Shown: positions 26,940-34,735, numbered from the stretch's first letter. The stretch: 64,000 nt of DNA from Pseudonocardia benzenivorans CB1190 (GCF_000196675.2 NC_015312.1:2914001-2978000); one strand, 5' to 3'. Translations and numbers: made by a program. Notes: generated from the sequence alone by a model not told the origin.

Positions 26940-28147
26940 CGCTGGCGGCGGGTCGCGGCGACGGCGAGGCCCGCCAGCGCGGCGGCCGCGGGCTCGGCCA
27001 CCTCGGCACGGGCCAGCGCGTCGAGCGCCGAGGCCGTCAGCGCGGCGATGCGCTCCTCCACGGCGTCGACCGCACCGAGGCAGGTCAACACGTCGCGGAC
27101 CCGGTCGACGCCCGCCGCGTCGAGGGCCGGGTCGCCCAGCGCGCCCGTGACGACCTGCGCGGACGCCGTGTCGCCGCGCTCGGCGGCGCGTTCGAGAGCG
27201 AGCGCGACCAGCAGCGTCCGCTTGCCCTCGCGCAGGTCGTCGCCCGCGGGCTTGCCCGTCACGTCGGGGTCGCCGAAGACCCCGAGCATGTCGTCGCGCA
27301 GCTGGAAGGCGATGCCGATGTCGGTGCCGAAGCCGCGGTACGCGGCGACGAGCCGGTCGTCCGCTCCGGCCAGCGCGGCGCCGATGTGCAGCGGCCGTTC
27401 GACGGTGTAGGCAGCGGTCTTGAAGCGGTTCACGCGCATGGCCGCCGCGGTGCTCGTGTCGGCCGTGGCCTGCGCCAGGACGTCGAGGTACTGCCCGCAG
27501 AGCACCTCGGTGCGCATCGCCCGCCACGGCGCGCCCGCGCGGGCGAGCGCCGCCGCGTCGAGCCCGGAGGACTGCAGGGTGTCGTCGGCCCAGGCCAGCG
27601 CGATGTCGCCGAGCAGGATCGCCGCCGCGGCGCCGAAGCGGTCGGCCGGGCCCGACCAGCCGCCGTCGCGGTGGCGGCCCGCGAACTCCACGTGCACGGT
27701 CGGGCGGCCGCGGCGGGTCGCCGAGTCGTCGATCAGGTCGTCGTGCACGAGCGCGCAGGCCTGCAGCAGCTCCAGGGCCGACACCGCCCGCAGCGCCGCG
27801 CCTGCCGCGGCGGGGTCGCCGCCCGCGCCGCGCCAGCCCCACCAGGCGAACGTCGGCCGGATGCGTTTGCCGCCCCCGACGACGAAGCGCTCCAGCACCC
27901 GGAGCGCCTCGGCGACCTCCGGGGCGACGGCGGCGGCGTCGCGCAGCCGGTCGGCGAGGACCGCGGCCAGCTCACGCTCGACGGCTCCGGCGACGTCGGC
28001 GTCGACGCGCCGCAGCCCGTCGAGCGGACCGCCGTCGGGCCCGGGGACGGTGGGCCCGACGGCGGCCGGCCGGACGGCATCGGGTCCGCCGGGCGCGGCG
28101 GCGCCGGTGGCGGACGGGGCGAGGTCGGCCGCGCCGGAGCGCGCCAT
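26936..28147 (-). CDS. idsA: Polyprenyl diphosphate synthase (geranylgeranyl diphosphate synthase type)
   Basis: Builds C20 (or similar) isoprenyl diphosphates. The 403-residue protein has a disordered N-terminus of about 50 residues, then GGGKRIRPTF, the first aspartate-rich motif in LVHDDLIDDSATRRGRPTVH, KTAAYTVERPL, and the second motif in FQLRDDMLGVFGD followed by GKPAGDDLREGKRT. It sits where M. tuberculosis has idsA2 (Rv2173), and its product feeds both crtB and polyprenyl-phosphate metabolism (inference). GAGGG precedes ATG 28147, and a TAGGCT -10 lies at 28195-28200. Confidence 0.92.
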   Translation of the reverse strand: MARSGAADLAPSATGAAAPGGPDAVRPAAVGPTVPGPDGGPLDGLRRVDADVAGAVERELAAVLADRLRDAAAVAPEVAEALRVLERFVVGGGKRIRPTFAWWGWRGAGGDPAAAGAALRAVSALELLQACALVHDDLIDDSATRRGRPTVHVEFAGRHRDGGWSGPADRFGAAAAILLGDIALAWADDTLQSSGLDAAALARAGAPWRAMRTEVLCGQYLDVLAQATADTSTAAAMRVNRFKTAAYTVERPLHIGAALAGADDRLVAAYRGFGTDIGIAFQLRDDMLGVFGDPDVTGKPAGDDLREGKRTLLVALALERAAERGDTASAQVVTGALGDPALDAAGVDRVRDVLTCLGAVDAVEERIAALTASALDALARAEVAEPAAAALAGLAVAATRRQR

Positions 28148-28194
28148 CAGCGCGGCCCTCGGTCGGCGGGAGCGGTCGGCTGCTGCACGTCACG

Positions 28195-28200
28195 AGCCTA
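28195..28200 (-). promoter_or_regulatory. -10 box of the idsA-crtI-mptA-crtB operon
   Basis: The minus strand reads TAGGCT, about 47 nt before the ATG at 28147. The adjacent gap also holds a perfect 13-bp tandem duplication (28232-28257, GATCGGCACGGTC twice). Confidence 0.5.
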
Positions 28201-28231
28201 TCGACCCACCGCGATTCCGCCCGTCGAGCGC

Positions 28232-28257
28232 GATCGGCACGGTCGATCGGCACGGTC
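28232..28257. repeat. 13-bp tandem duplication in the idsA-metF gap
   Basis: GATCGGCACGGTC occurs twice head-to-tail without a spacer, upstream of both divergent genes. It is placed where a -35 or activator site for either gene could be. Confidence 0.85.
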
Positions 28258-28290
28258 GAAGGTCCTCGTGACCTGCGCTGCGAGTGCCCG

Positions 28291-28296
28291 TACGCT
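28291..28296 (+). promoter_or_regulatory. TANNNT -10 box, leaderless start of metF
   Basis: TACGCT ends 6 nt before the GTG at 28303. Confidence 0.6.
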
Positions 28297-28302
28297 GGCG
28301 CG

Positions 28303-29205
28303 GTGGTTCGCACCCCCGCCGCCCGCACGACCGTCGTCGAGCGCATCGACGTCGACCGTCCCGTGTTCTCCGTGGAGTTCTTCCCGCCCAAGGACGAGGC
28401 GGGCGAGACCCAGCTGTGGCAGGCGATCCGCCGTCTCGAGCCCCTGGACCCGGCGTTCGTCTCGGTGACCTACGGGGCGGGTGGGAGCAGCCGCGACCGC
28501 ACCGTCCGCACCACGGCGCGCATCGCGTCCGACACCACCCTCGTGCCGATGGCCCACCTCACCGCGGTGTCGCACTCCCGTGCCGAGCTGCGGCACGTGA
28601 TCGGCTCCTACGCCGCGGCGGGCATCCGGAACGTCCTCGCGGTGCGCGGCGACCCGCCCGGCGACCCGTTGGGCGAGTGGGTCGCCCACCCCGACGGCCT
28701 CACCTACGCCGACGAGCTGGTGACGATGGTCCGCAGCCTCGGTGACTTCTGCGTGGGCGTCGCGGCGTTCCCGTACGGCCACCCGCGCTCGACCGACCCC
28801 GACGAGGACCTCGCGCGGCTCGTCGCCAAGATTCGCAAGGGTGCCGACTTCGCGATCACCCAGCTGTTCCTGGAACCCGAGGGGTTCCTGCGGCTGCGCG
28901 ATCGGCTCGACGCCGCCGGCTGCCTCGTGCCGCTGCTGCCCGGGATCATGCCGTTGACCACCGTGCGCACCCTGCACCGCGGCCCGGAGCTGTCCGGCGC
29001 GCCGCTGCCGCCCGACCTCGTCGCACGGCTCGAGCGCCACGCCGACGATCCGGCCGCGTTCCGCGCCGCCGGCATGGACGCCACGACCGATCTCTGCGAG
29101 AAGCTGCTGGCCGAGGGCGTGCGGGGGCTGCACTTCTACACGCTCAACCGGTCTCCGGCGACGATCGAGCTGGTCGGACGGCTGGGGCTGGCCGCGGCGC
29201 GCTGA
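28303..29205 (+). CDS. metF: Methylenetetrahydrofolate reductase
   Basis: Reduces 5,10-methylene-THF to 5-methyl-THF for methionine synthesis. The 300-residue TIM barrel has FSVEFFPPKDEAGE (catalytic Glu), VSVTYGAGGSSRDRT (typical MTHFR), MAHLTAVSHSRAEL, LAVRGDPPGD (FAD contact), GVAAFPYGHPRS, KIRKGADFAITQLFLEPE and LHFYTLNRS near the end. It corresponds in place to Rv2172c. Confidence 0.93.
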   Translation: MVRTPAARTTVVERIDVDRPVFSVEFFPPKDEAGETQLWQAIRRLEPLDPAFVSVTYGAGGSSRDRTVRTTARIASDTTLVPMAHLTAVSHSRAELRHVIGSYAAAGIRNVLAVRGDPPGDPLGEWVAHPDGLTYADELVTMVRSLGDFCVGVAAFPYGHPRSTDPDEDLARLVAKIRKGADFAITQLFLEPEGFLRLRDRLDAAGCLVPLLPGIMPLTTVRTLHRGPELSGAPLPPDLVARLERHADDPAAFRAAGMDATTDLCEKLLAEGVRGLHFYTLNRSPATIELVGRLGLAAAR

Positions 29206-29300
29206 GAGGACGGCGCTGAGGGGTCCGCGCTGAGGGGTCCGCGCCGGCGCTCGGCCGTGCCCGGCGAGGTCGCGTGCCGGGGGTGCGCGCGGCCGTGCGG

Positions 29301-29993
29301 TCAGCGTCCCGCCGGGGTGAGCGGCTCGTTGCGGTCACGGCGGGCCAACGCGACGACACCGACGGAGACCGCCGCGACCAGCAGCGCCAGCCCGAGGGTC
29401 CATGCCGTCGCCGAGGGGGCGTTCGGGTCGTCGTAGGCCAGCGAGGCCCGGATGTCGCCGACCTCACCCGGGGTGAAGTTCCAGCTGATCGTCCCGGAGT
29501 CGGTGTCCCCGTTGGTGTCGAGCACCTCGCCTGGAGCGCTGATCTTGAGCTGGAAGTCGGCCCTGTCGACGGGAATGGTCGTGAGATCGACCTTGCCGCT
29601 CACGAGCACCCGGTTGCCCGCCCGGCGCAACGTGAGCTGGGTGCGCTGCTCGCCGGCCGCGCCCGCGACCGACGTCAGCTGCGCGACCTGGTCGAACGAG
29701 AGCCCGCTGAACCGCAGCACCGACCCGGCGTACCCGTCCTGCCGGTAGTCGGAGACGTCCACCTCGGACCGCAGGTCCTCGGGCAGGGTGAGCGTGGGTC
29801 CCCGGTCGTCGGGGGTCTTCTGCGGTGTCGCGATCACGACCTCGCCGGTGACGGTGTCGTCGGGCTGCAGGGCGAGTGCCGTCCGGACCCGTGCGCAGCC
29901 GCTGAGCGCGCCGAGTACGAGCACGGCCATCAGGACCGCGGACAATGCGCGGCGGCGCGGGGAGCGGACGCCGGTGACGGGCGGGGACTGCAT
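29301..29993 (-). CDS. lppM: LppM-like lipoprotein with C-terminal TM helix
   Basis: A 230-residue protein with a lipoprotein signal (LSAVLMAVLVLGALSGC; lipobox Cys at about residue 33), an extracytoplasmic beta-rich domain (DDTVTGEVVIATPQK, DGYAGSVLRFSGLSFDQVAQL) and a C-terminal TM helix (TAWTLGLALLVAAVSVGVVAL) ending in a basic tail. The M. tuberculosis homologue Rv2171 influences phagosome trafficking; a lipid-binding role is plausible. It is convergent with metF. Confidence 0.87.
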   Translation of the reverse strand: MQSPPVTGVRSPRRRALSAVLMAVLVLGALSGCARVRTALALQPDDTVTGEVVIATPQKTPDDRGPTLTLPEDLRSEVDVSDYRQDGYAGSVLRFSGLSFDQVAQLTSVAGAAGEQRTQLTLRRAGNRVLVSGKVDLTTIPVDRADFQLKISAPGEVLDTNGDTDSGTISWNFTPGEVGDIRASLAYDDPNAPSATAWTLGLALLVAAVSVGVVALARRDRNEPLTPAGR

Positions 29994-30044
29994 GGCGTCA
30001 TCGTGCCATCGGGTGGCGGCGGCGCCCCCGCGACGGGCCGAGGC

Positions 30045-30659
30045 TCAGGCCGGACCCGGTCCCGGCGCGCCCGCCGGGGGCGGGGCCTCCGGCGGGTCGA
30101 GCGGCAGCGGGCGGCCCAGCACGGCGAACGGCCGCGAGTCGCCGGTGAACCGGTGCTGGCGCAACAGGTCGACGAACCCGGTGCGCCGGTAGAGCCGCCA
30201 CGCCCGGCCCGGCGGGCGGTCGCCGTACTCCGGCGTCGAGAGCAGCACCTTCGCGTAGCCGGTGTCGGTCAGCAGGGCGCGCAGCAGACCCTCGCCGAGG
30301 CGTGAGCCCTGCGCGTCGGGGCGGACGTGCAGCTCGGTGAGCTCGAAGTAGTCGGACAGCCAGTACGCGGCGTGCGGTGCGTCCCCCAGGCCCCGGCGCA
30401 CCTCGTCGTACCACCACTGGCCCGCGCCGCCCCCGTAGCCGTAGGCGATGCCGAGCAGCGTGCCGGCGGGGTCGAGCCAGCCGACCGCCCGCCAGCCCGG
30501 CCGCCTGCCGTGGTCGAGCCACAGGGTGCGGCGCTGGCGCGCGGTGCTGCGCGGGTAGCCCATCGCCGCGACGTAGACGTCCAGCGCCTCACCGACCCGC
30601 GTCGTGAACTCCGCCTGGCTCAGCCTGACCAGCCGGTTGCGTGGAGGTGCCGCGGTCAT
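30045..30659 (-). CDS. GNAT-family N-acetyltransferase (Rv2170-like)
   Basis: A 204-residue acetyltransferase. Core elements are FTTRVGEALDVYVAAMGYPR, the glycine-rich GIAYGYGGGAGQWWYDEV, the beta4 strand YFELTELHVRPDAQGSRLGEGLLRALL with the acetyl-CoA pyrophosphate loop (QGSRLGEG), and WRLYRRTGFVDLLR. ATG 30659 gives the length of Rv2170; an upstream ATG at 30758 adds a low-complexity extension. The M. tuberculosis homologue has been linked to acetylation of metabolic enzymes; the substrate here is unknown. Confidence 0.85.
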   Translation of the reverse strand: MTAAPPRNRLVRLSQAEFTTRVGEALDVYVAAMGYPRSTARQRRTLWLDHGRRPGWRAVGWLDPAGTLLGIAYGYGGGAGQWWYDEVRRGLGDAPHAAYWLSDYFELTELHVRPDAQGSRLGEGLLRALLTDTGYAKVLLSTPEYGDRPPGRAWRLYRRTGFVDLLRQHRFTGDSRPFAVLGRPLPLDPPEAPPPAGAPGPGPA

Positions 30660-30901
30660 CGCGGCGTCCGGTCGTGCGGGCGCGCCGCGGGGGGCCGCGC
30701 CCCCTGCGGGGACGACGCCGTCGACCGGGCCGAGCTGTGCACCGCGCCATCTCATCACGCCGCGGCGCGTGGGCGCAGCGGCGGTCGACGGGTGGGTCGG
30801 TTCGAGGGACGCGTTCGGGCGGGTCGGGGAGATCGTCCCGGTGCCGTCCGGCGACGTGATGGTCGTCGCCGAGGGGGAGGGCGGACACCACGACTGGCTG
30901 T

Positions 30902-30917
30902 TCGAACATGCGTTCGA
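30902..30917 (+). promoter_or_regulatory. Perfect LexA/SOS box
   Basis: TCGAAC-ATGC-GTTCGA is an exact match to the actinobacterial LexA operator TCGAAC-N4-GTTCGA. A TATGAT -10 hexamer (30918-30923) begins at the next base, so bound LexA would block RNA polymerase. Confidence 0.9.
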
Positions 30918-30923
30918 TATGAT
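30918..30923 (+). promoter_or_regulatory. -10 box TATGAT abutting the SOS box
   Basis: A near-consensus -10, strikingly AT-rich for this genome. It drives the DUF6504-HEPN pair. Confidence 0.75.
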
Positions 30924-31049
30924 GGCGGAGGGCGGGCCGGGCGAGGGGAAGCGCTCGGGAACCGGCCCGGAGGTCGTGAGGAGCGTGGTTCACGTGAGGT
31001 CACCAGCAGGCTGCCGGTGGGGTCCGGGCGCGCGGGAGGCGGGGATGCC

Positions 31050-31370
31050 GTGGTGAACGCCTTCAGCCGGGTCTTCGGGTCGCGGTCGCCGACGCCGGTG
31101 CAGGTGCGCTGGCAGGACGGCGAGCCGGTCGAGTTCCAGCGCCGTCCGGTGCGCAAGGGTCCGCGGTTCCTGGTCACCGACGTCCGCGAGCGCTGGATCG
31201 AGGAGTCCCCGTGGCCGTTCCCGTCGCCGATGCCGGTCGGTGGCGATCGGCTCCGGTGCTGGCGGGTGGCGGCGCGCTCGGCCGAGGAGCCGCAGGCGCC
31301 GGAGATGGAGTTCGTGCTGCGGATGCGGGCCGGGCCGGGTGTGTGGGACCTCGTGCGGGTGCAGCGGTGA
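31050..31370 (+). CDS. DUF6504 family protein, SOS-controlled
   Basis: A 106-residue protein with a beta-rich DUF6504 pattern: TPVQVRWQDGEPVEFQRRPVRKG, RFLVTDVRERWIEESPWPFP, RCWRVAARS and a final WDLVRVQR. The family is commonly found next to imuB/dnaE2-type mutasome genes in actinomycetes. Two consecutive GTG codons (31050 and 31053) can start it; GGGAGG at 31034-31039 favours 31050. The only upstream promoter seen carries a perfect LexA box, so DNA damage should induce it. Biochemical function is unknown. Confidence 0.8.
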   Translation: MVNAFSRVFGSRSPTPVQVRWQDGEPVEFQRRPVRKGPRFLVTDVRERWIEESPWPFPSPMPVGGDRLRCWRVAARSAEEPQAPEMEFVLRMRAGPGVWDLVRVQR

Positions 31371-31503
31371 GCGCGCCGCCCGCACGCGGTACCGGCCCGG
31401 TGCCGGCGGGGGAGCGCGTCGACCGCGCCCTCCCGGCGATCGACGGACAGGGCGCGACGGGGGCCCGGGTCGGGGAAGCCCGGGCCGACGGGGAGGAGCG
31501 GTG

Positions 31504-32202
31504 ATGAGGTCGAGCGCGGTGGTGCCGACGAGCGGGACGGCGGGGGCGGGGTCGCCCGGGAGGCCGGCCGCGGAACCGGCTGCCGAGGCGGCGGAACCCG
31601 CGGGCTCGCCGTCGCCGCGGTCCAGGGGCGGGCAGACGGTGCTGCCGTTCGTGCCGCCGCCGCGGCGCCGGGCGCCGGGTCGTGGGCCGGGTGGGGAAGC
31701 CCGGTCGCGGACCGTCGGGCCGGCGGGTCGGCCGGACGGGGATCCGCCCGTCCCGGACGGGACCGGTGGCGATCGCGCGGGCGGCCGCGGTGCGCGGCCC
31801 ACCGCGCGGCGGCCGTCCGCGGCGGGCGCGCCGACGTCGCGGCACGCCACGAGCCTGCTGCGGCAGGCACAGGAGGGTCTTGCCGAGGCGCACCGGCTCG
31901 ACGACCCTCTGCTGCGCTACCCGGCCGCCTACCTGTCCGCGCTGCGCGCCGCCGCGGCGGTGCTCGCGATGCGCGCCAGGCCCCAGCCGCGGCGGGGCGG
32001 CACCCGCAACGTGTGGGACCTGCTCGCCGGTGTCGCCCCGGAGTTCGGGGAGTGGGCCATGTTCTTCGCGTCCTGCTCGGCGACCCGGGCGGCGGCCGAG
32101 GCCGGGCTCACACGGCTCGTCGGCAGGCGCGACGCGGACGACCTGCTGCGTCAGGCCGAGCAGTTCGTCGCCCTCGTGGCCGCCGGCATCCCCGCGCGAT
32201 GA
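31504..32202 (+). CDS. SAV_6107-type HEPN domain protein with disordered N-terminus
   Basis: A 232-residue protein. Residues 1-110 are Pro/Gly/Ala/Arg-rich and disordered but contain GGQTVLPFVPPP (44-49 = QTVLPF), which fits the Q-x-x-L-x-F pattern of sliding-clamp-binding peptides. The C-terminal ~120 residues are helical (TSLLRQAQEGLAEAHRL, YLSALRAAAAVLAMRARPQPR, NVWDLLAGVAPEFGEWAMFFA), resembling the actinobacterial SAV_6107 HEPN family. The RNase motif RxxxxH is not obvious. ATG 31504 has GGGAGGAG 5 nt upstream. It follows DUF6504 by 133 bp, probably in the same SOS operon, and ends 2 bp from the convergent ParA gene. Confidence 0.8.
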   Translation: MRSSAVVPTSGTAGAGSPGRPAAEPAAEAAEPAGSPSPRSRGGQTVLPFVPPPRRRAPGRGPGGEARSRTVGPAGRPDGDPPVPDGTGGDRAGGRGARPTARRPSAAGAPTSRHATSLLRQAQEGLAEAHRLDDPLLRYPAAYLSALRAAAAVLAMRARPQPRRGGTRNVWDLLAGVAPEFGEWAMFFASCSATRAAAEAGLTRLVGRRDADDLLRQAEQFVALVAAGIPAR

Positions 32203-32204
32203 GG

Positions 32205-33092
32205 TCAGACGATGGGGGGCGGCGCCGCGGCCGGTCGCCCGGCCATGGCCCGGCGGCTGCGCAGGACCCGGCCGAGCAACGCCGTGAACACCGCGGAGAC
32301 CTCGCGGGCGCCGGGGGTGTCCCAGGCCTGGATCGGCAGGCAGGCCCCCTGCGCCTGCTGCACCGCCGACCGGTCGGGCAGCACGCTGCTGAACACCAGC
32401 GGGCCGAAGATGTCACGCAGCTCGGCGATGCGGTACTCGTGCTCGGCGTTGCGGGGGCGGACCCGGTTGATCAGCACGCCGAGGGGCTGGAGCTCGGGGT
32501 TGCCGCGATGGCGCTCGGTGTGCACCGCGTCGAACGCGCGCTGCACACCGGAGACGGCGAACATCGTCGGGTCGGTCACGAGGATGGCGCGCTGCGCCGC
32601 GGTGAGCGCGCTGCGGGTGAGCTGACCGAGCGAGGGCGGGCAGTCGACGACGACAAGCCGGTACGCGTCGGGATCCTCCGGGTCGTGACCGGCGGCGCGG
32701 GCGATCGGGTCGTCCGGGGCGCCCGCCCCGTCGTTGTCGGGCAGCTCGTGCAGCCGCGACAGCGCGCGGGCGAGCCGGTTCAGCTGTTTCGGGCCGGGAT
32801 CGGGATGGTTGTGCCGCTCCGTCTGCTCGGCGCCGACGAGCACGTCGAGCCCCTCACCCCATCCGCTGGGGGCGATCGCCCGGTGCAGCACGGAGCGTCG
32901 CGGATCGTCGAGGACGTCGGCGACCGTCGCGGTCGTCGGCTCGACGTCGAGCGCGATCGTGGCGTTCGCCTGCGGGTCGAGGTCGACCAGCAGCGTACGG
33001 ACGCCGTGGTGGAGCGCGGCACCCGCGAGCCCGAGGGCAACGGTGGTCTTCCCGACACCGCCCTTGAGGCTCAACGTGGCGACGACATGCAC
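32205..33092 (-). CDS. ParA/MinD-like ATPase
   Basis: A 295-residue P-loop ATPase. The deviant Walker A is SLKGGVGKTTVALGLA (residues 8-23), with LLVDLDPQANATIAL (A' motif) and LVVVDCPPSLGQLTRSAL (Walker B region). ParA-type proteins position DNA or protein complexes, but no ParB partner or parS is adjacent; it is likely an orphan. The leaderless GTG at 33092 follows a TAAGTT box. It is divergent from a methyltransferase. Confidence 0.9.
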   Translation of the reverse strand: MHVVATLSLKGGVGKTTVALGLAGAALHHGVRTLLVDLDPQANATIALDVEPTTATVADVLDDPRRSVLHRAIAPSGWGEGLDVLVGAEQTERHNHPDPGPKQLNRLARALSRLHELPDNDGAGAPDDPIARAAGHDPEDPDAYRLVVVDCPPSLGQLTRSALTAAQRAILVTDPTMFAVSGVQRAFDAVHTERHRGNPELQPLGVLINRVRPRNAEHEYRIAELRDIFGPLVFSSVLPDRSAVQQAQGACLPIQAWDTPGAREVSAVFTALLGRVLRSRRAMAGRPAAAPPPIV

Positions 33093-33098
33093 GCGATC

Positions 33099-33104
33099 AA
33101 CTTA
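33099..33104 (-). promoter_or_regulatory. TANNNT -10 box, leaderless start of ParA-like gene
   Basis: The minus strand reads TAAGTT, ending 6 nt before the GTG at 33092. The divergent methyltransferase box begins 19 bp away at 33123. Confidence 0.55.
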
Positions 33105-33122
33105 CTCTGTCGTGTCTGCCAC

Positions 33123-33128
33123 TACGCT
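33123..33128 (+). promoter_or_regulatory. TANNNT -10 box, leaderless start of methyltransferase
   Basis: TACGCT ends 7 nt before the GTG at 33136. The whole divergent promoter region is only 43 bp. Confidence 0.6.
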
Positions 33129-33135
33129 GCGGTCC

Positions 33136-33900
33136 GTGACTGCGGCGGCGGGAGATCTGCTGGGTGCGTCCGGCGGCAGCCGGGTGGGGCGCGTGCTCGA
33201 GGCGGAGCTGGGTCGAGTCCGGGCGGCGCGCCCCGGCCTCCGACCACTGGTCCTCGACGTGGGCGGCGGAAGCGGCGCGTGGGCGGTGCCGCTCGCCGCG
33301 GCCGGCTGCACGGTGACCGTCGTCGACACGAGCCCGAACGCGCTGGCCGCCCTCCAGCGCCGGGCTCGTGAGGCGGGTGTCGGACAACATGTGACCGCGG
33401 TGCAGGGCGACGTCGACGCGCTCACCGACTGCGTCGAGTCCGGCAGCGCCGATTTGGTGCTCGGGCACGGGCTGCTGGAGGTGGTCGACGACGCGCGCGG
33501 TGCCGTCACGGCGCTCACCGCGGCGGCGGCTCCCGGCGCGGCGGTGTCGGTGCTGGTCACCGGGCGGACGGCGGCCGTGCTCAGCCGGGTGCTCGCCGGG
33601 CGGCTCGCCGAGGCCCGTGCCGTCCTCACCGACCCCGACGGCCGGCTCGGCCCGGGGGACAAGCTGCGCCGCCGCCTCGACGGCCCCGGCCTGCGCGAGC
33701 TGCTCGCAGGCGCCGGGCTGGAGGTCGAGATCGTGCAGGGCGACGGGGTGCTCGACGCCTGGCTGCCGGGTGCCGTCCGCGACGGCAACGCCCCGGGCGC
33801 CGGTGCCGCCGAGATCGCCGAGCTGGAGTCCCTCGCCGCCGGGGTGCCGGCCCTGCGCGAGGTCGCCGCGCGGCTGCACGCACTCGCCCGCCGGCCCTGA
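33136..33900 (+). CDS. Class I SAM-dependent methyltransferase
   Basis: A 254-residue methyltransferase. Motif I is LVLDVGGGSGAWAVPLA (SAM-binding glycine loop), motif II is VTVVDTSPNALAALQ with the ribose-binding Asp, and VQGDVDALTDCVESGSADLVLGHGLLEVVDD covers motifs III-IV. The C-terminal half is typical of SmtA/UbiE-like enzymes. Substrate is unknown. The start is fixed by the leaderless promoter. Confidence 0.88.
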   Translation: MTAAAGDLLGASGGSRVGRVLEAELGRVRAARPGLRPLVLDVGGGSGAWAVPLAAAGCTVTVVDTSPNALAALQRRAREAGVGQHVTAVQGDVDALTDCVESGSADLVLGHGLLEVVDDARGAVTALTAAAAPGAAVSVLVTGRTAAVLSRVLAGRLAEARAVLTDPDGRLGPGDKLRRRLDGPGLRELLAGAGLEVEIVQGDGVLDAWLPGAVRDGNAPGAGAAEIAELESLAAGVPALREVAARLHALARRP

Positions 33901-34279
33901 CCCGCGCGGTTCGCGGCCCGGATGCACGTCCTCGCCCACCCGGGCGGCCGCCGGACCGTGGGTGCCACGACACGCGTACGACCCCGGCAGCCGAGCCGTC
34001 GAGTCGCGACCGCGACGCGGGCACTCCATGTCGCGTCCGCGACGCGGTCGCTCCGCGGCGTGGCCGACACGCCGTGCGCTGTGACACGCTGACGACCCGC
34101 ACGTGAGGCGCATCTCCGCCGCCGTTCGAAGATCGGACCGTTGTGTTCGGTACTCCGGCTAGTGGACCAGGCGCCGGACTCGTATCCTCTGCACTAGACG
34201 TCCACCCCGGGCGCTCGTCGTGTCGTTCCGGCACCATGGAAGATGACCCGACCGAACATCGTGTGCCGGAGGCGAAGCC
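33901..34279. other. Intergenic region before DUF3040 with imperfect direct repeat
   Basis: A 379-bp gap. It holds a 17-bp direct repeat with one mismatch, TCGCGACCGCGACGCGG (34004-34020) and TCGCGTCCGCGACGCGG (34031-34047), spaced 27 bp start to start. A likely -10 TATCCT lies at 34183-34188, leaving a leader of about 85 nt. No gene was seen. Confidence 0.6.
34183..34188 (+). promoter_or_regulatory. -10 box of the DUF3040 gene
   Basis: TATCCT in the most AT-rich part of the gap. The transcript would carry a leader of about 85 nt. Confidence 0.45.
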
Positions 34280-34669
34280 ATGCCCCTCTCCGAGCACGAG
34301 CAGCGACTGCTCGACCAGATCGAGCGTGCTCTCTACGCCGAAGACCCCAAGTTCGCGTCGTCCGTCCGCGGCGGCCGACTGCGCAAACCGACCCGGCGCA
34401 GGCGCCTGCAAGGCGTACTGATGTTCCTGCTGGGCCTCGTCCTCCTCGTCGTGGGCGTCGCCGTCCGCGCCTTGTGGCTGGCCAGCAGCTTCCCGGTACT
34501 GAGCGTCGTCGGCTTCCTGCTGATGCTCGGCGGTGCGGTGCTGGCGGTGACGTCCGTCGGGGCCGGCAACGCGCAGAACGCCCAGGGCAAGAACGCGCCG
34601 CCGCCGGACAAGGGCGGCTTCACCGGCAAGATGGAGGAGCGTTTCCGGCGGCGCTTCGAACAGGAATGA
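34280..34669 (+). CDS. DUF3040 membrane protein (Rv2169c-like)
   Basis: A 129-residue protein starting MPLSEHEQRLLDQIERALYA, the DUF3040 signature, then EDPKFASSVRG. Two TM helices follow (GVLMFLLGLVLLVVGVAV and VLSVVGFLLMLGGAVLAVTSV) and a charged tail (EERFRRRFEQE). Both ends are likely cytoplasmic. ATG 34280 has GGAGG 7 nt upstream. It matches Rv2169c, which precedes mraZ in M. tuberculosis. Function is unknown. Confidence 0.9.
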   Translation: MPLSEHEQRLLDQIERALYAEDPKFASSVRGGRLRKPTRRRRLQGVLMFLLGLVLLVVGVAVRALWLASSFPVLSVVGFLLMLGGAVLAVTSVGAGNAQNAQGKNAPPPDKGGFTGKMEERFRRRFEQE

Positions 34670-34700
34670 CCTGACGCGGCCGGGTTCGGTACCCGGTTCT

Positions 34701-34735
34701 CGACGACGGCGGCCCCACGGGGGTCGCCGTCGTCG
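34701..34735. terminator. Hairpin terminator after DUF3040
   Basis: A 16-bp stem (left arm CGACGACGGCGGCCCC, one G-T pair) with a 3-nt loop and a short TTT after it. It serves the convergent DUF3040 and transglutaminase genes. Confidence 0.8.

Larger units (their letters stand above)
30660..31049. other. Divergent intergenic region carrying an SOS promoter
   Basis: A 390-bp gap. The first 240 bp hold nothing I can name. The LexA box and -10 at 30902-30923 then start a leader of about 120 nt before DUF6504. An open frame from 30921 to 31056 (start inside the -10 box) is judged non-coding. Confidence 0.6.

Noticed and set aside
30921..31056. Small ORF in the SOS leader ending on the DUF6504 start
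   Set aside because: Its first ATG lies inside the -10 box, before any transcription start; no ribosome-binding site or recognisable peptide.
32205..33092. Chromosome partition locus (parAB/parS)
   Set aside because: The ATPase has no ParB gene beside it and no parS-like palindrome was seen, so it is probably an orphan ParA-like protein.
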